The notes beneath the pieces were generated by a model. It ran no database searches and was not told the origin of the DNA. It was given only the letters and a program-made list of their open reading frames with translations. From NCBI GenBank assembly GCA_963844405.1, contig CAWJNZ010000007.1:1116001-1180000 (forward strand): a DNA stretch of 64,000 nt, read 5' to 3'. The position numbers and the translations under genes are program-made. Of this stretch, positions 26,507 to 34,489 are shown piece by piece (the first letter of the stretch is position 1; each line of letters begins with the position of its first letter). This stretch comes from DASSUW01 sp963844405 (GTDB taxonomy: Bacteria > Actinomycetota > Thermoleophilia > Solirubrobacterales > Solirubrobacteraceae).

Positions 26507-27256
26507 ATGAGTGCGGGGACGGGGCATCTGGTCGAGCTCGAGCGCGTGCGCAAGAGCTTCGACGACAACTTGGTTCTGGACGAGATCGACCTGGTCATCG
26601 ACCGGGGCGAGGTCGTCGTGATCGCCGGGCCGTCGGGATCGGGCAAGTCGACGATGCTGCGCTGCATCAACGGCCTGGAGGGCATCGACAGTGGCGACGT
26701 GCGCTTCGACGGGCGCTCGCTGGTGAAGGCCGGCCGGGAGCTCAGCCGGATGCGTGCGCAGATCGGGATGGTCTTCCAGCAGTTCAACCTCTTCGCCCAC
26801 AAGTCGGTCACGGAGAACCTGATCATGGCCCCGATCGAGGTGAAGGGGCAGCCGAAGGCCGAGGCGTACGATCGCGCCGAGCGACTGCTGGAGCGGGTCG
26901 GCCTCACGGAGAAGGCCGACGCCTATCCCGCCGACCTGTCGGGCGGCCAGCAGCAGCGCGTGGCGATCGCCCGGGCGCTCGCCATGGAGCCGAAGCTGAT
27001 GCTCTTCGACGAGCCCACCTCCGCGCTCGACCCCGAGATGATCCGGGAGGTGCTCGACGTCATGCGCGACCTCGCGCGCGACGGGATGACCATGGCCGTC
27101 GTCACGCACGAGATGGGGTTCGCGCGCGAGGTCGGCGACCGGATCGTCTTCATCGACGGTGGCCACATCGTCGAGCAGGCGCCGCCCGAGGAGTTCTTCG
27201 CCGCCGCGAAGAGCGACCGAGCGCGCGATTTCGTGGACAAGATCATCCACCACTAG
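26507..27256 (+). CDS. polar amino-acid ABC transporter ATP-binding protein (GlnQ/GluA-like)
   Basis: 249 residues. Walker A GPSGSGKST, Q loop FQQFNLFAHKSV, signature LSGGQQQRVAIARAL, Walker B LMLFDEPTSALD and H loop VTHEMGFAREV are all present; the FNLF and MGFAREV wording is typical of polar amino-acid importers. It energises uptake of glutamate/glutamine-type substrates. It is the first gene of a four-gene operon (ATPase, binding protein, two permeases). Confidence 0.92.
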   Translation: MSAGTGHLVELERVRKSFDDNLVLDEIDLVIDRGEVVVIAGPSGSGKSTMLRCINGLEGIDSGDVRFDGRSLVKAGRELSRMRAQIGMVFQQFNLFAHKSVTENLIMAPIEVKGQPKAEAYDRAERLLERVGLTEKADAYPADLSGGQQQRVAIARALAMEPKLMLFDEPTSALDPEMIREVLDVMRDLARDGMTMAVVTHEMGFAREVGDRIVFIDGGHIVEQAPPEEFFAAAKSDRARDFVDKIIHH

Positions 27257-27269
27257 AGGAGGGCGGGAG

Positions 27270-28167
27270 ATGAAGAGAACGTGCTGGGCACTGCTCCTGG
27301 TGCTCGTGCTGGGACTGTTCGCGGCCGCGTGCGGCGAGGACGAGGAGGAGCCCGCCGGCGGCGGCGGCGAATCCACGCCGGCCGCCGAGGCCGAGCAGTT
27401 CCCCGAGGACACCACGATGGGCCGCATCCAGGCGGCCGGCGAGATCAAGATCGGCGTCAAGTACGACGTGCCGCCGTTCGGCTTCAAGAACCCTCAGACC
27501 GACCAGATCGAGGGCTTCGACGTCGACTTCGGCACGGCGATCGCGGAGAAGCTCGGCGTGGAGCCGAACTTCATCGAGGCGATCTCCGACAACCGGATCC
27601 CGTTCCTGCAGGACGGGACGGTCGACCTGGTGCTCTCGACGATGACGATCAACGCCGAGCGCGACTCAGGAGATCGACTTCTCCGAGCCGTACTACATCG
27701 CGCGCGGGCGGATCCTCGTGCCGCAGGACTCCGACATCACCGGCATCGACTCGCTGGCCGGCAAGCGCGTCTGCACGGCGCTCGGCTCGACCTACGAGGA
27801 GACGCTCAAGGAGCAGGCGCCGGACGCCGACCTGCGGCTCGTCGACTCCTACTCGGAGTGCCTCGAGCTGGTGCAGAACGGCGCCGTCGACGCCGTCTCG
27901 ACCGACGACGTGATCCTCACCGGCATGATCATCCAGGACGACTCGCTCAAGCTCACCGAGGGCGAGCCGCTGACCACCGAGCCCTACGGCGCCGGCCTCC
28001 CGGATGGCGACGCGGAGTTCAAGGAGTTCGTGGACGGCGTCCTGGAGGAGTACAAGTCGGGCGGGGGCTGGGCCGAGGCCTACGAGAAGTGGGTCGGCCA
28101 GTACACGGATGAGCAGCAGGACCCGCCGACGATGACGCTCGAGGAGGCGATCGAAGCCACCTCGTAA
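27270..28167 (+). CDS. amino-acid ABC transporter substrate-binding lipoprotein (GluB-like), frameshifted
   Basis: About 298 residues when joined. The start after GAGGAGGGCGGGAG gives MKRTCWALLLVLVLGLFAAACGE with lipobox AAAC. The SBP_bac_3 fold is visible: IKIGVKYDVPPFGFKNP, GFDVDFGTAIAEKLG, PFLQDGTVDLVLSTMTINAER, then after the break EIDFSEPYYIARGRILVPQ, LAGKRVCTALGSTYEETL and GGGWAEAYEKWVGQY. One surplus T at 27666 shifts the frame between NAERD and QEIDFSEPYY; removing it restores a continuous family-typical protein. The N-terminal and C-terminal halves are both well conserved, so a sequence error is more likely than decay. Confidence 0.88.
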
Positions 28168-28172
28168 GCCGC

Positions 28173-28835
28173 ATGGGCGACCTCATCAGCGTCCTCACCG
28201 ACAACCTCGACGAGTTCCTGTCGGGGTTCTGGGTGACCGTCCGCCTCGTGGTGTTCGCGTTCGTGATCGCCATGGTCGTGGGGACGCTGGTGGCCGCCCT
28301 GAGGATCGCCCCGAACAAGTGGCTGCAGCGGCTCGGCGGGGTGTACGTCGAGACCTTCCGCAACATCCCGCTGCTCGTGCTGCTGTTCATCTCGTTCGCC
28401 GGCCTGCGGCGGGCCGGCGCCGGGGTCGGCCCGTGGGAGGCGGGCATCGCCAGCCTCGGGCTCTACACCGCCGCCTACGTCGCCGAGGCGCTCCGGTCCG
28501 GCGTGTTCTCGGTCAGCAAGGGCCAGATCGAGGCCGCGCTCTCGCTCGGCTACACGTACGGCCAGACGCTGCGGCGCGTCGTCTTCCCGCAGGCGTTCCG
28601 CACGGTGATCTCGCCGCTCGGGTCGCTGATCATCGCGATGATCAAGAACTCGGCGATCATCGGCGTCTCGCTGCTCGCGCTCGACGACCTGCTGAAGACG
28701 GCGCGCGTGATCGGCTCGCGCGGCTTCCAGACCGACGAGGCGTTCTTCTGGGCGGCGGTCGGCTACCTGCTGCTGACCGGCGCCGCGACCCTCACGATCC
28801 GCGCGCTCGAGAAGCGCTACGCGATCCACCGATGA
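28173..28835 (+). CDS. amino-acid ABC transporter permease (GluC-like)
   Basis: 220 residues with about five hydrophobic helices. The HisM/GlnP-type permease pattern is clear: GFWVTVRLVVFAFVIAMVVGTLVAALRIAP, VYVETFRNIPLLVLLF, YTAAYVAEALRSGVFSVSKGQIEAALSLGYTYGQ (EAA loop) and IKNSAIIGVSLLALDDLL. It lies 5 bp after the binding-protein gene and overlaps the second permease start (ATGA). It forms the membrane heterodimer with that permease. Confidence 0.9.
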   Translation: MGDLISVLTDNLDEFLSGFWVTVRLVVFAFVIAMVVGTLVAALRIAPNKWLQRLGGVYVETFRNIPLLVLLFISFAGLRRAGAGVGPWEAGIASLGLYTAAYVAEALRSGVFSVSKGQIEAALSLGYTYGQTLRRVVFPQAFRTVISPLGSLIIAMIKNSAIIGVSLLALDDLLKTARVIGSRGFQTDEAFFWAAVGYLLLTGAATLTIRALEKRYAIHR

Positions 28836-29614
28836 ACTACGTCTTCAACCCCGACAACTGGGAGTGGCTGGTCACCGGCAACAACTTCCGGTTCATCCTC
28901 GAGGGGCTGGCGGTCAACCTCGAGATCGCGATCATCGCCATGGTCCTGTCGCTGATCGTGGGGCTGGCGCTGGCGCTCCTGCGCCTGGTGCCGCTCAAGC
29001 CCGTCAGCGTGGCGGCCGGGACATGGGTCGACGTCTGGCGCAACCTGCCGCTGATCTTCATCATCCTCTACCTCGCGCTGTCGATCCCGGGGGCGTGGCG
29101 CAACACCTACGAGGACGCGATCCCAGGCTGGTTCCCGGAGGGCCTGCAGTCGGGCCGCGTGCTGGCGGCCATCCTCGGGCTCGTCCTCTACAACTCGGCC
29201 GTCCTGGCCGAGATCATGCGCGCCGGCATCCTGTCGCTCGACCGCGGCCAGAACGAGGCCGCCCGGGCGCTCGGCATGACCTACCGCCAGTCCATGCGGC
29301 TGGTGGTGCTCCCGCAGGGCCTGCGGCGGATGGTCCCCGCGACCGTCTCCCAGCTCATCACGCTCAACAAGGACACCACCCTGGTCAGCATCGTCGCCAT
29401 CCAAGAGGTCATGCGCCACGGCCGGATCGTCACCGGCTTCAACTTCTTCGGCGGCGTGCAGGCGCCCGTGCTCCAGGTCTTCCTCTTCATCGGGCTGCTG
29501 TTCATCCTCATCAACCTCACGCTGTCGCGCCTCTCACGCCGGCTCGAGGTGCGGGAGCGCCGCCGCACGGCCGCGGTCAAGCCCGTCCTCGAGGTGGGCG
29601 AGCAGGCCGCGTGA
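28832..29614 (+). CDS. amino-acid ABC transporter permease (GluD-like)
   Basis: 260 residues. The N-terminus FILEGLAVNLEIAIIAMVLSLIVGLALALLRLVP, DVWRNLPLIFIILYLALSIPG, EAA loop AEIMRAGILSLDRGQNEAARALGMTYRQ and TLNKDTTLVSIVAIQEVM are those of the second permease of glutamate-type importers. A basic C-terminal tail (SRRLEVRERRRTAA) follows the last helix. It closes the transporter operon; a decayed LuxR fragment starts directly after its stop. Confidence 0.9.
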   Translation: MNYVFNPDNWEWLVTGNNFRFILEGLAVNLEIAIIAMVLSLIVGLALALLRLVPLKPVSVAAGTWVDVWRNLPLIFIILYLALSIPGAWRNTYEDAIPGWFPEGLQSGRVLAAILGLVLYNSAVLAEIMRAGILSLDRGQNEAARALGMTYRQSMRLVVLPQGLRRMVPATVSQLITLNKDTTLVSIVAIQEVMRHGRIVTGFNFFGGVQAPVLQVFLFIGLLFILINLTLSRLSRRLEVRERRRTAAVKPVLEVGEQAA

Positions 29615-29713
29615 CGAGCGCGACGGGCTCTCCAACGCGGAGATCGCCTGCGCGATCGCGTCCAGGCCGTCGTGTTGGCCTACGAGGCCGGCGTCGTCAC
29701 GCCGCCTCGGTGA
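29615..29713 (+). pseudogene. remnant of a LuxR-type response regulator C-terminus
   Basis: Bases 29625-29648 read GLSNAEIA, the start of a LuxR helix-turn-helix. Bases 29648-29713, in another frame, read LRDRVQAVVLAYEAGVVTPP and then Arg-stop, the usual final helix and end of NarL-family regulators. About 30 codons between the two pieces (recognition helix) are missing. This looks like an internally deleted regulator left behind the transporter operon. The fit of both fragments, in the right order and spacing to a stop, makes chance unlikely. Confidence 0.65.
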
Positions 29714-29796
29714 GCCCGACGCCGCCTTGCTCACCGGACAGCGCGTCTTGACCGCGCCGGCCGGCGGGGATAGCGTCGCCCGAGGACTGTGAGCCC

Positions 29797-30789
29797 GTGC
29801 TCCGGGTGTTCATCAACTATCGCCGCGAGGACACGGCCGGTCACGCCGGCCGGCTCTACGACGCCTTGGCCGAGCGGTTCGGCGAGGACCACGTCTTCAT
29901 CGACATCGACGCGGTGGGGCCGGGCGTGGACTTCACGAAGGTCGTGGATCACAGCGTCGGCAACTGCGACGTACTCATCGCCCTGATCGGACGCCGGTGG
30001 CTGGAGGTGACGGACGCTCGGGGCGTCCGTCGTCTCGAGAAGCCCGAGGACTGGGTCCGCATCGAGCTGACGCGCGCGCTCGAACGCCACGAGATCCAGG
30101 TCGTGCCGGCGCTCGTGCACGACGCCGACATGCCGAGCGCTGACGAGCTGCCCGAAGCCCTGCGGAATCTCGCCTTCAGGAACGCGATCGAGCTCAGCGA
30201 CACCCGCTGGCACTACGACGTCGGGCGCCTGATCCAGGCGCTCGAGAAGCTCGAGGAGGAGAAGTTCGCGCGCGAGGGGGCCGAGCCGGCAGCTCGCGCC
30301 GATTCGGAGGCCGCGCCGGCCGGCGAGAGCGCCGCACCGCCCGGCCACCGTCCACGCCGTCGGCTCGTGCTCGCCGCCGCGGCCGTCGCCGCCGTAGCGG
30401 CGGCAGCGATCGTCGCGGTCGTCCTCGCGGGCTCCGGGGACGACCCCAACCCCAACGCCTCGACCGCACAACCGAGCGCAGCCGCCCCGCCGGCCGAGTC
30501 GGTGCCGACGTTGGAGGACCGGGGCTGCGACGCGGAGGAGTCGCTGCGCTCGTACAAGTCGTCGGAGGAGACGGCGATCACCTTCGAGAACCGGACCGCC
30601 GGCGTCGTGCGCATCTACTGGATCGACTACCGAGGTCGGCGCGACCAGTACGGGTCACTCCAGCCCCAGGAGGAGGTGCGCCAGTCCACGTACCCGACGC
30701 ATCCGTGGGTCGTGACCGACGCAGCGGAGGAGTGCCTCTCGATCTACCTTCCGGCTCCCGTTCCCGGGCGCGCGGTGATAGGACGCTAA
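29797..30789 (+). CDS. TIR-domain membrane protein with extracytoplasmic VHL-beta-like domain
   Basis: 330 residues from GTG. Residues 1-150 are a TIR domain: VFINYRREDTAGHAGRLYDAL, VFIDIDAVGPGVDF, DVLIALIGRRWLEV, and the likely NADase Glu E90 in DWVRIELTRALER. A linker leads to one transmembrane helix (about 190-213, LVLAAAAVAAVAAAAIVAVVLAG). An outside domain at about 255-320 (TAITFENRTAGVVRIYWIDY, then QEEVRQSTYPTHPWVVTD) matches the von Hippel-Lindau beta-domain pattern. Its 3' end overlaps the convergent J-domain gene by four bases. Bacterial TIR domains often hydrolyse NAD in defence or signalling; that function is inference here. Confidence 0.8.
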   Translation: MLRVFINYRREDTAGHAGRLYDALAERFGEDHVFIDIDAVGPGVDFTKVVDHSVGNCDVLIALIGRRWLEVTDARGVRRLEKPEDWVRIELTRALERHEIQVVPALVHDADMPSADELPEALRNLAFRNAIELSDTRWHYDVGRLIQALEKLEEEKFAREGAEPAARADSEAAPAGESAAPPGHRPRRRLVLAAAAVAAVAAAAIVAVVLAGSGDDPNPNASTAQPSAAAPPAESVPTLEDRGCDAEESLRSYKSSEETAITFENRTAGVVRIYWIDYRGRRDQYGSLQPQEEVRQSTYPTHPWVVTDAAEECLSIYLPAPVPGRAVIGR

Positions 30790-32027
30790 GCCGCCAGCTC
30801 GCGCGGCGCCGCCGCGCGCACACGCTCGAGCAGGTCGCGGACCTCGAGGTCGGGCGCGAGCTCCAGCGCCCGCTCGCACGCGGCCAGGCAGTCGGACACG
30901 CGGTCGGTGCGCGCGAGCGCGTGCGCGTAGCGCGACCAGGCGTCGGGCGAGTCGGGCGCGAGCGCGGTGGCCTGCTCGCAGGCCGAGACCTCCGCCCCGA
31001 GGTCGCCCATCAGGTTGGCGACCAGCGCGAGGTCCAGCAGCCCCTGCTCGCTCGGCCCGTTCTCGCGCGCGCGCTCGAGCGCCTCGCGCGCGCCCGCGCG
31101 ATCGAAGGTGCGCAGGCGCAGCCGCCCGAGGCGCTCCCAGGCCGATGCGTCGCCGGGCACGCGGACCGTTTCCTGCGTGGCGGCCTCGACCGCCTGCGTG
31201 AGCGACCCCATGTCCTCGTAGATGCGGGCCGCGTAGCGGTAGGGCGCGGGCCGGTCGCCCTCCGCGCGGATCCAGTCGCGGACGGCGCGCGCGGCCGCCG
31301 AGAAGTCGCCGGCCTGCCAGAAGGCGAGCGTCATCAGCCGCAGCACGGCGGTGTTGCGCGGCTCGGCGTCGCGCGCGTAGACGAGCCGGCGCGCGGCGAG
31401 CGCGAAGTCGCCCTCGGCGAGCGCGTGCTTGGCGGCGGTCATGAAGCGCTGGACGCGCTCGGCTCCGGGGTCGGGCTTCGAGAAGTCGACGAACTGGAGC
31501 GAGCCGGCCGGCACCGTGCGCACGCCGAGGTGGAAGCTGACGCGCGCCCACTGCTGGATGTCGTCGCCGCCGCCGGTGAAGTAGATGCCGTTGACGCTGC
31601 CGACGCCCCACTCGGGGTACGAGAGGCAGCGCGCGTAGCGGTGCACGACCGAGTGGTCGGGCACGCGCGAGGCGAACGGGTCGTGCTTGGCGCGGTCGGC
31701 GGCCTGCTCGCGGGCGCGCTGCTCCTCCTCGTAGGCGCGCTGGCCCTCCTCGGCGCGGCGCTTGCGCGCGGCCGCGGCGCCGACCTTCACCGCGTTGCGC
31801 GTGACCTTGCCGCCGCGCGACTCCTCGGCCAGCTGCTCGAGCGTGTCGGCGGCCTCGTTGATCGCCTTCAGGTGCCGCTCGTGCTCGAGCTGGCGTCCTG
31901 GAGGCGCGATGTCGGGGTGCCAGACCTTCGCGAGCCGGCGCCGCGCGAGCTGGATGTCGCGCTTGCCGAACGGCGGCTCGATCTCAAGGAGCAGGACGGC
32001 CTGCTCGATGTCCAGCACCTGTGGCAT
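30786..32027 (-). CDS. J-domain protein with C-terminal TPR repeats
   Basis: 413 residues. Residues 5-70 are a J domain (DIEQAVLLLEI..RDIQLARRRLAKVWHPDIAPP) with the HPD motif at 37-39, the DnaK-stimulating tripeptide. A charged coiled-coil-like segment (AAARKRRAEEGQRAYEEEQRAREQAADRAK) leads to a middle domain (YARCLSYPEWGVGSVNGIYFTGG) of unknown fold. At least four TPR-type repeats run from about residue 215 to the end (for example AAKHALAEGDFALAARRLVYARDAEPRN). It is probably an adaptor bringing clients to Hsp70. It has a long leader of about 360 nt with two tiny ORFs, and it converges on the TIR gene. Confidence 0.85.
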   Translation of the reverse strand: MPQVLDIEQAVLLLEIEPPFGKRDIQLARRRLAKVWHPDIAPPGRQLEHERHLKAINEAADTLEQLAEESRGGKVTRNAVKVGAAAARKRRAEEGQRAYEEEQRAREQAADRAKHDPFASRVPDHSVVHRYARCLSYPEWGVGSVNGIYFTGGGDDIQQWARVSFHLGVRTVPAGSLQFVDFSKPDPGAERVQRFMTAAKHALAEGDFALAARRLVYARDAEPRNTAVLRLMTLAFWQAGDFSAAARAVRDWIRAEGDRPAPYRYAARIYEDMGSLTQAVEAATQETVRVPGDASAWERLGRLRLRTFDRAGAREALERARENGPSEQGLLDLALVANLMGDLGAEVSACEQATALAPDSPDAWSRYAHALARTDRVSDCLAACERALELAPDLEVRDLLERVRAAAPRELAA

Positions 32028-32147
32028 GACCTGTCTACGGTAGCGGTCGGGCTAGGGCCCGGAGCACGTCCATACGCGCCGGGCCGCCCGCTTGCGACAG
32101 CTACTCGCCGCATGCCTGGCGGCGGTGGGATACGTCGACGTCAGCAA

Positions 32148-32165
32148 CTAGTTGCGCCAACCCAT
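32148..32165 (-). CDS. tiny ORF 2, five-residue peptide MGWRN
   Basis: ATG GGT TGG CGC AAC TAG, preceded by AGGAAGG eight bases upstream. It differs from tiny ORF 1 only by the synonymous GGT for GGC. It lies about 120 nt before the J-domain start on the same strand. It may be translated as a leader or attenuator, or be a precursor of pentapeptide length as in biarylitide (MRYYH) genes, but no P450 is nearby. It could also be a chance repeat. Confidence 0.35.
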   Translation of the reverse strand: MGWRN

Positions 32166-32232
32166 GATTCTTGCCTTCCTGGGGTCGTGAGTTTCCGGGT
32201 CTCTCTGCGTCGGTGGGGCCACTCGGGTGCTG

Positions 32233-32250
32233 CTAGTTGCGCCAGCCCAT
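32233..32250 (-). CDS. tiny ORF 1, five-residue peptide MGWRN
   Basis: ATG GGC TGG CGC AAC TAG with GGAAGGAG five bases upstream, one of the best ribosome-binding sites in the window. The same peptide is repeated 85 bp downstream. Conservation of ribosome-binding site plus ORF, with unrelated sequence between the copies, argues for selection on translation. The function is unknown. Confidence 0.4.
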   Translation of the reverse strand: MGWRN

Positions 32251-32303
32251 GACGTCTCCTTCCGGATCGTTTTCCCCTCATGGATCGACCGGGGCAGGGG
32301 CCA

Positions 32304-32329
32304 GCGCATCCGGTCGCGGCCGGATGTGC
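32304..32329 (-). other. hairpin upstream of the tiny ORFs
   Basis: GCGCATCCGG and CCGGATGTGC form a 10-bp stem (one G-T pair) with a six-base loop. It lies between the promoter candidate and tiny ORF 1 in the leader of the J-domain gene, so it would be in the RNA. There is no T tract after it. Confidence 0.4.
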
Positions 32330-32397
32330 GGTCCCCAGACCTGCTGTATGCCCCCGGCGCAGCCTCAAACCCCCCTTGGTTCGTCGCTGCACACGGC

Positions 32398-32426
32398 ACT
32401 ATGGAACGCTCCCCATTCCAGTGCAA
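32398..32426 (-). promoter_or_regulatory. sigma-70-type promoter candidate for the J-domain leader
   Basis: On the minus strand a -35 TTGCAC (32421-32426) and a -10 CATAGT (32398-32403) are separated by exactly 17 bp, with start of transcription expected near 32390. It would drive the leader with the two MGWRN ORFs and the J-domain gene. Confidence 0.45.
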
Positions 32427-32496
32427 GTCCGGTGTCGCACCAAACCAGTCGTTTGGCCGGTAGCGTCCAGCGCTCCGGGGCACTACCTTCCGTGCA

Positions 32497-32658
32497 GTGA
32501 TCGTCTGGCTGGCAGTCGTCCTGTGGCTCGTGATCGTGGCGTGGTCGCTTGCGCTGATGCGCGCGGCGGGCTCCGCCGATCGCCGCGGGCGCGCGCGCCG
32601 AGGACCGCCCTCGACGCCGCCGAGTGCCGCGCCGTTGCGGCCGGCCGGCGGCGCGTGA
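32497..32658 (+). CDS. small single-helix membrane protein
   Basis: 53 residues from GTG: one hydrophobic helix (IVWLAVVLWLVIVAWSLALM) followed by a basic, Pro/Ala-rich tail (DRRGRARRGPPSTPPSAAP). The stop TGA shares its last base with the ATG of the HD-GYP gene, so coupling is likely. No family is recognised. Its role may be to accompany the membrane-anchored HD-GYP protein. Confidence 0.55.
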   Translation: MIVWLAVVLWLVIVAWSLALMRAAGSADRRGRARRGPPSTPPSAAPLRPAGGA

Positions 32659-34012
32659 TGGTGATCGGCCAGTCGGTGCTGCTGGCCGTCGTGATCGCCG
32701 GCGCGGCGCTGCTCTCGCACGAGGACCAGTGGCAGCCGCCGGCATGGTCGGCCTGCTGTCGTGCTCGTGCTCGGTAGCGACTTCATCGTCGCTCGACGCG
32801 AAGCGCTTCCGGATCGCGGCTCGTTCCTCGGGATCGTCCTCGCATGGCGCTGCTCGGCCCGGCACCGGCCGTCCGCATCGGCCTCGCGTCAGCGGTGCTG
32901 ATCGACTGCGATCCGCGCCGGACGCGCGGACCTACCTGCTCAACAACCTCGTCACGTACGCGACCTTCCCCCTGCTCGGCGGGATCGTCCTGCACTGGCT
33001 GCTGGAGAACGACGTCGCCGACGAGGGCGGGTTCGCGATCGCGGTCTTCGTCGTCTTCATGCTCGCGAACCTCCTCAACTTCGCGATGATCGCCGGCCAC
33101 ACGGTCTTCCTGCGCGGCGGCTCGCTGCTGGAGATGTTCGAGTCGGTGTACCGCCCGGTGCTGCCGTGGGAGCTGGCGACGGCGTCGATGACCGCGATGG
33201 CCGTCTACGGCTTCGAGCTCTACGGCGCCGGCATCATCGGGCTGTTCGCGCTCGCCCTCGGCGTCTGCCAGCTGCTGCTGCGGGCGCTGCTCGAGGGCCA
33301 GGCGCACGGCGAGGAGGTCGTGCGGCGCACCGACCAGCTCGACGTCCGCCACGAGGGCATGGTCGGTCTGCTGCTGGAGACGCTGGCGCTGCGCGACCCG
33401 ACCGCCGCGCGCCACGCCGCCGCCGTCGCCCACTACGCCCACCAGCTCGCGCGCGCGGCGGGCCTGTCCGAGCGCGAGCAGGCCGTCGTCCACACGGCCG
33501 GCCTGCTGCATGACATCGGCAAGGAGGCGCTGCCCGACCACATCCTGCTCGGGCGCAGCGAGCTGCACGCCGCCGAGCGGCGGCTGGTCGAGCGCCATCC
33601 CGCCGACGGCGCGCGGCTCCTGCTGCGCGTCGAGGGGCTCGGCGAGGTCGCCAACGCCGTCCTCGCCCACCACGAGCGGATCGACGGCCACGGCTACCCC
33701 GACGGCCTGGCCGGCGACGACATCCCGATGACGGCGCGGATCCTCGCCATCGGCGAGGTCTACGACGTGTTGACGGCGCCCGACTCCTACAAGATCCCGC
33801 TGGGCGCCGCCGAAGCTGAGGACGAGCTGCGCCGCGTCGCCGGCTCGCAGCTCGACGGCCGCCTCGTGTGGCTGTTCGTCACCCAGGTCCTGCGCGGCAC
33901 GGTCGTCGATCACGAGGGCCGGATCGCCGATCTCGAGACCGAGCTGCAGATCCAGCGCCGCATGCGCGGCGTGCTCGACCAGCCGCTGGTGCTGGGCCCG
34001 CCCGACCAGCTA
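32658..34012 (+). CDS. membrane-anchored HD-GYP phosphodiesterase, 5' part frameshifted
   Basis: The C-terminal two-thirds are clean: the membrane part (LLNNLVTYATFPLLGGIVLHWLL and four more helices) followed by an HD-GYP domain with LALRDPTAARHAAAVAHYAHQLA, LLHDIGKEALPDHIL and HERIDGHGYPDGLAGDDIP. Such proteins hydrolyse cyclic di-GMP. The N-terminal hydrophobic part is spread over at least three frames between 32740 and 32940: MVIGQSVLLAVVIAGAALLS, then VVLVLGSDFIVARRE and GSFLGIVLA, then MALLGPAPAV, then ARTYLLNNLV. The pieces line up in order, so these are one-base indels. The frame also runs open past 34012, suggesting one more indel near the 3' end; the stop given is the nearest in another frame. 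Confidence 0.75.
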
Positions 34013-34486
34013 GAGCGCGAGCGCGTACTCGATGGCGCCGCCCTCGTAGCCGGTGCGCCGGAAGCCGAGCCGGCGCAGCAGCGCGATCGCCGCGTCGTTC
34101 TCCCACAGGGCGATGGCGGTCAGGCAGGTCATGCCGTTGGCGCGCGCGGCCTCGATCACCCGCGTCCCGAGCCGGGTGCCGATCCCGCGGCCGTGCCACT
34201 CGTCGGCGACGGTGACGGCGAAGTCGGCGCTCCGGTCGTGACGGCGGGCGGTGGCGTAGCGGGCCTCGCCGATCAGCTCGCCGGACCCGTCGACGGCGAC
34301 GAGGGCGGTGTGGCTGACGTGGTCGACGTCGGTCAGGTAGGTCAGCTCGCGGTCGCTGAGCCTCGGCTTGGGGCCGTGGAACCGCCGCCGCCGCGACTCG
34401 TCGCTGAGGCGCCCGAACCACGCGCTGAACGCGTCGCGGTCGCGGGAGCCGATCGGGCGGACGTGGACGAGGGCGGCGGTGTGCAT
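34010..34486 (-). CDS. GNAT-family N-acetyltransferase
   Basis: 158 residues with a full GNAT fold: VRPIGSRDRDAFSAWFGRLSDES at the N-terminus, the acetyl-CoA-binding segment VADEWHGRGIGTRLGTRVIEAARANGM (Q/RxxGxG/A-like RGIGTR) and IALWENDAAIALLRRLGFRRTGYE. The substrate is not evident. It is four bases from the stop of the flavin oxidase gene on the same strand and thus likely the second gene of that transcript. Confidence 0.83.
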   Translation of the reverse strand: MHTAALVHVRPIGSRDRDAFSAWFGRLSDESRRRRFHGPKPRLSDRELTYLTDVDHVSHTALVAVDGSGELIGEARYATARRHDRSADFAVTVADEWHGRGIGTRLGTRVIEAARANGMTCLTAIALWENDAAIALLRRLGFRRTGYEGGAIEYALAL

Positions 34487-34489
34487 GGG

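Larger units (their letters stand above)
32028..32496. other. 469-bp intergenic region: long minus-strand leader and divergent spacer
   Basis: This is the largest gene-poor gap. It holds a minus-strand promoter candidate (32398-32426), a strong hairpin (32304-32329) and two 18-bp ORFs with good ribosome-binding sites (32233-32250, 32148-32165), listed separately. The last about 120 bp before the J-domain ATG hold nothing I can name. Plus-strand open frames across this gap have no family resemblance. Confidence 0.6.

Noticed and set aside
29797..32027. TIR gene plus J-domain gene as a two-gene defence system
   Set aside because: They are convergent, not an operon, and no other defence gene is in the window. 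It is kept only as separate observations.
32233..32250. Calling MGWRN a RiPP precursor
   Set aside because: No P450, radical SAM or protease gene is next to it; the five-residue size alone is not enough.
32251..32500. Possible tRNA or riboswitch in the leader upstream of the J-domain gene
   Set aside because: One good hairpin is visible but no cloverleaf or known riboswitch core could be drawn.
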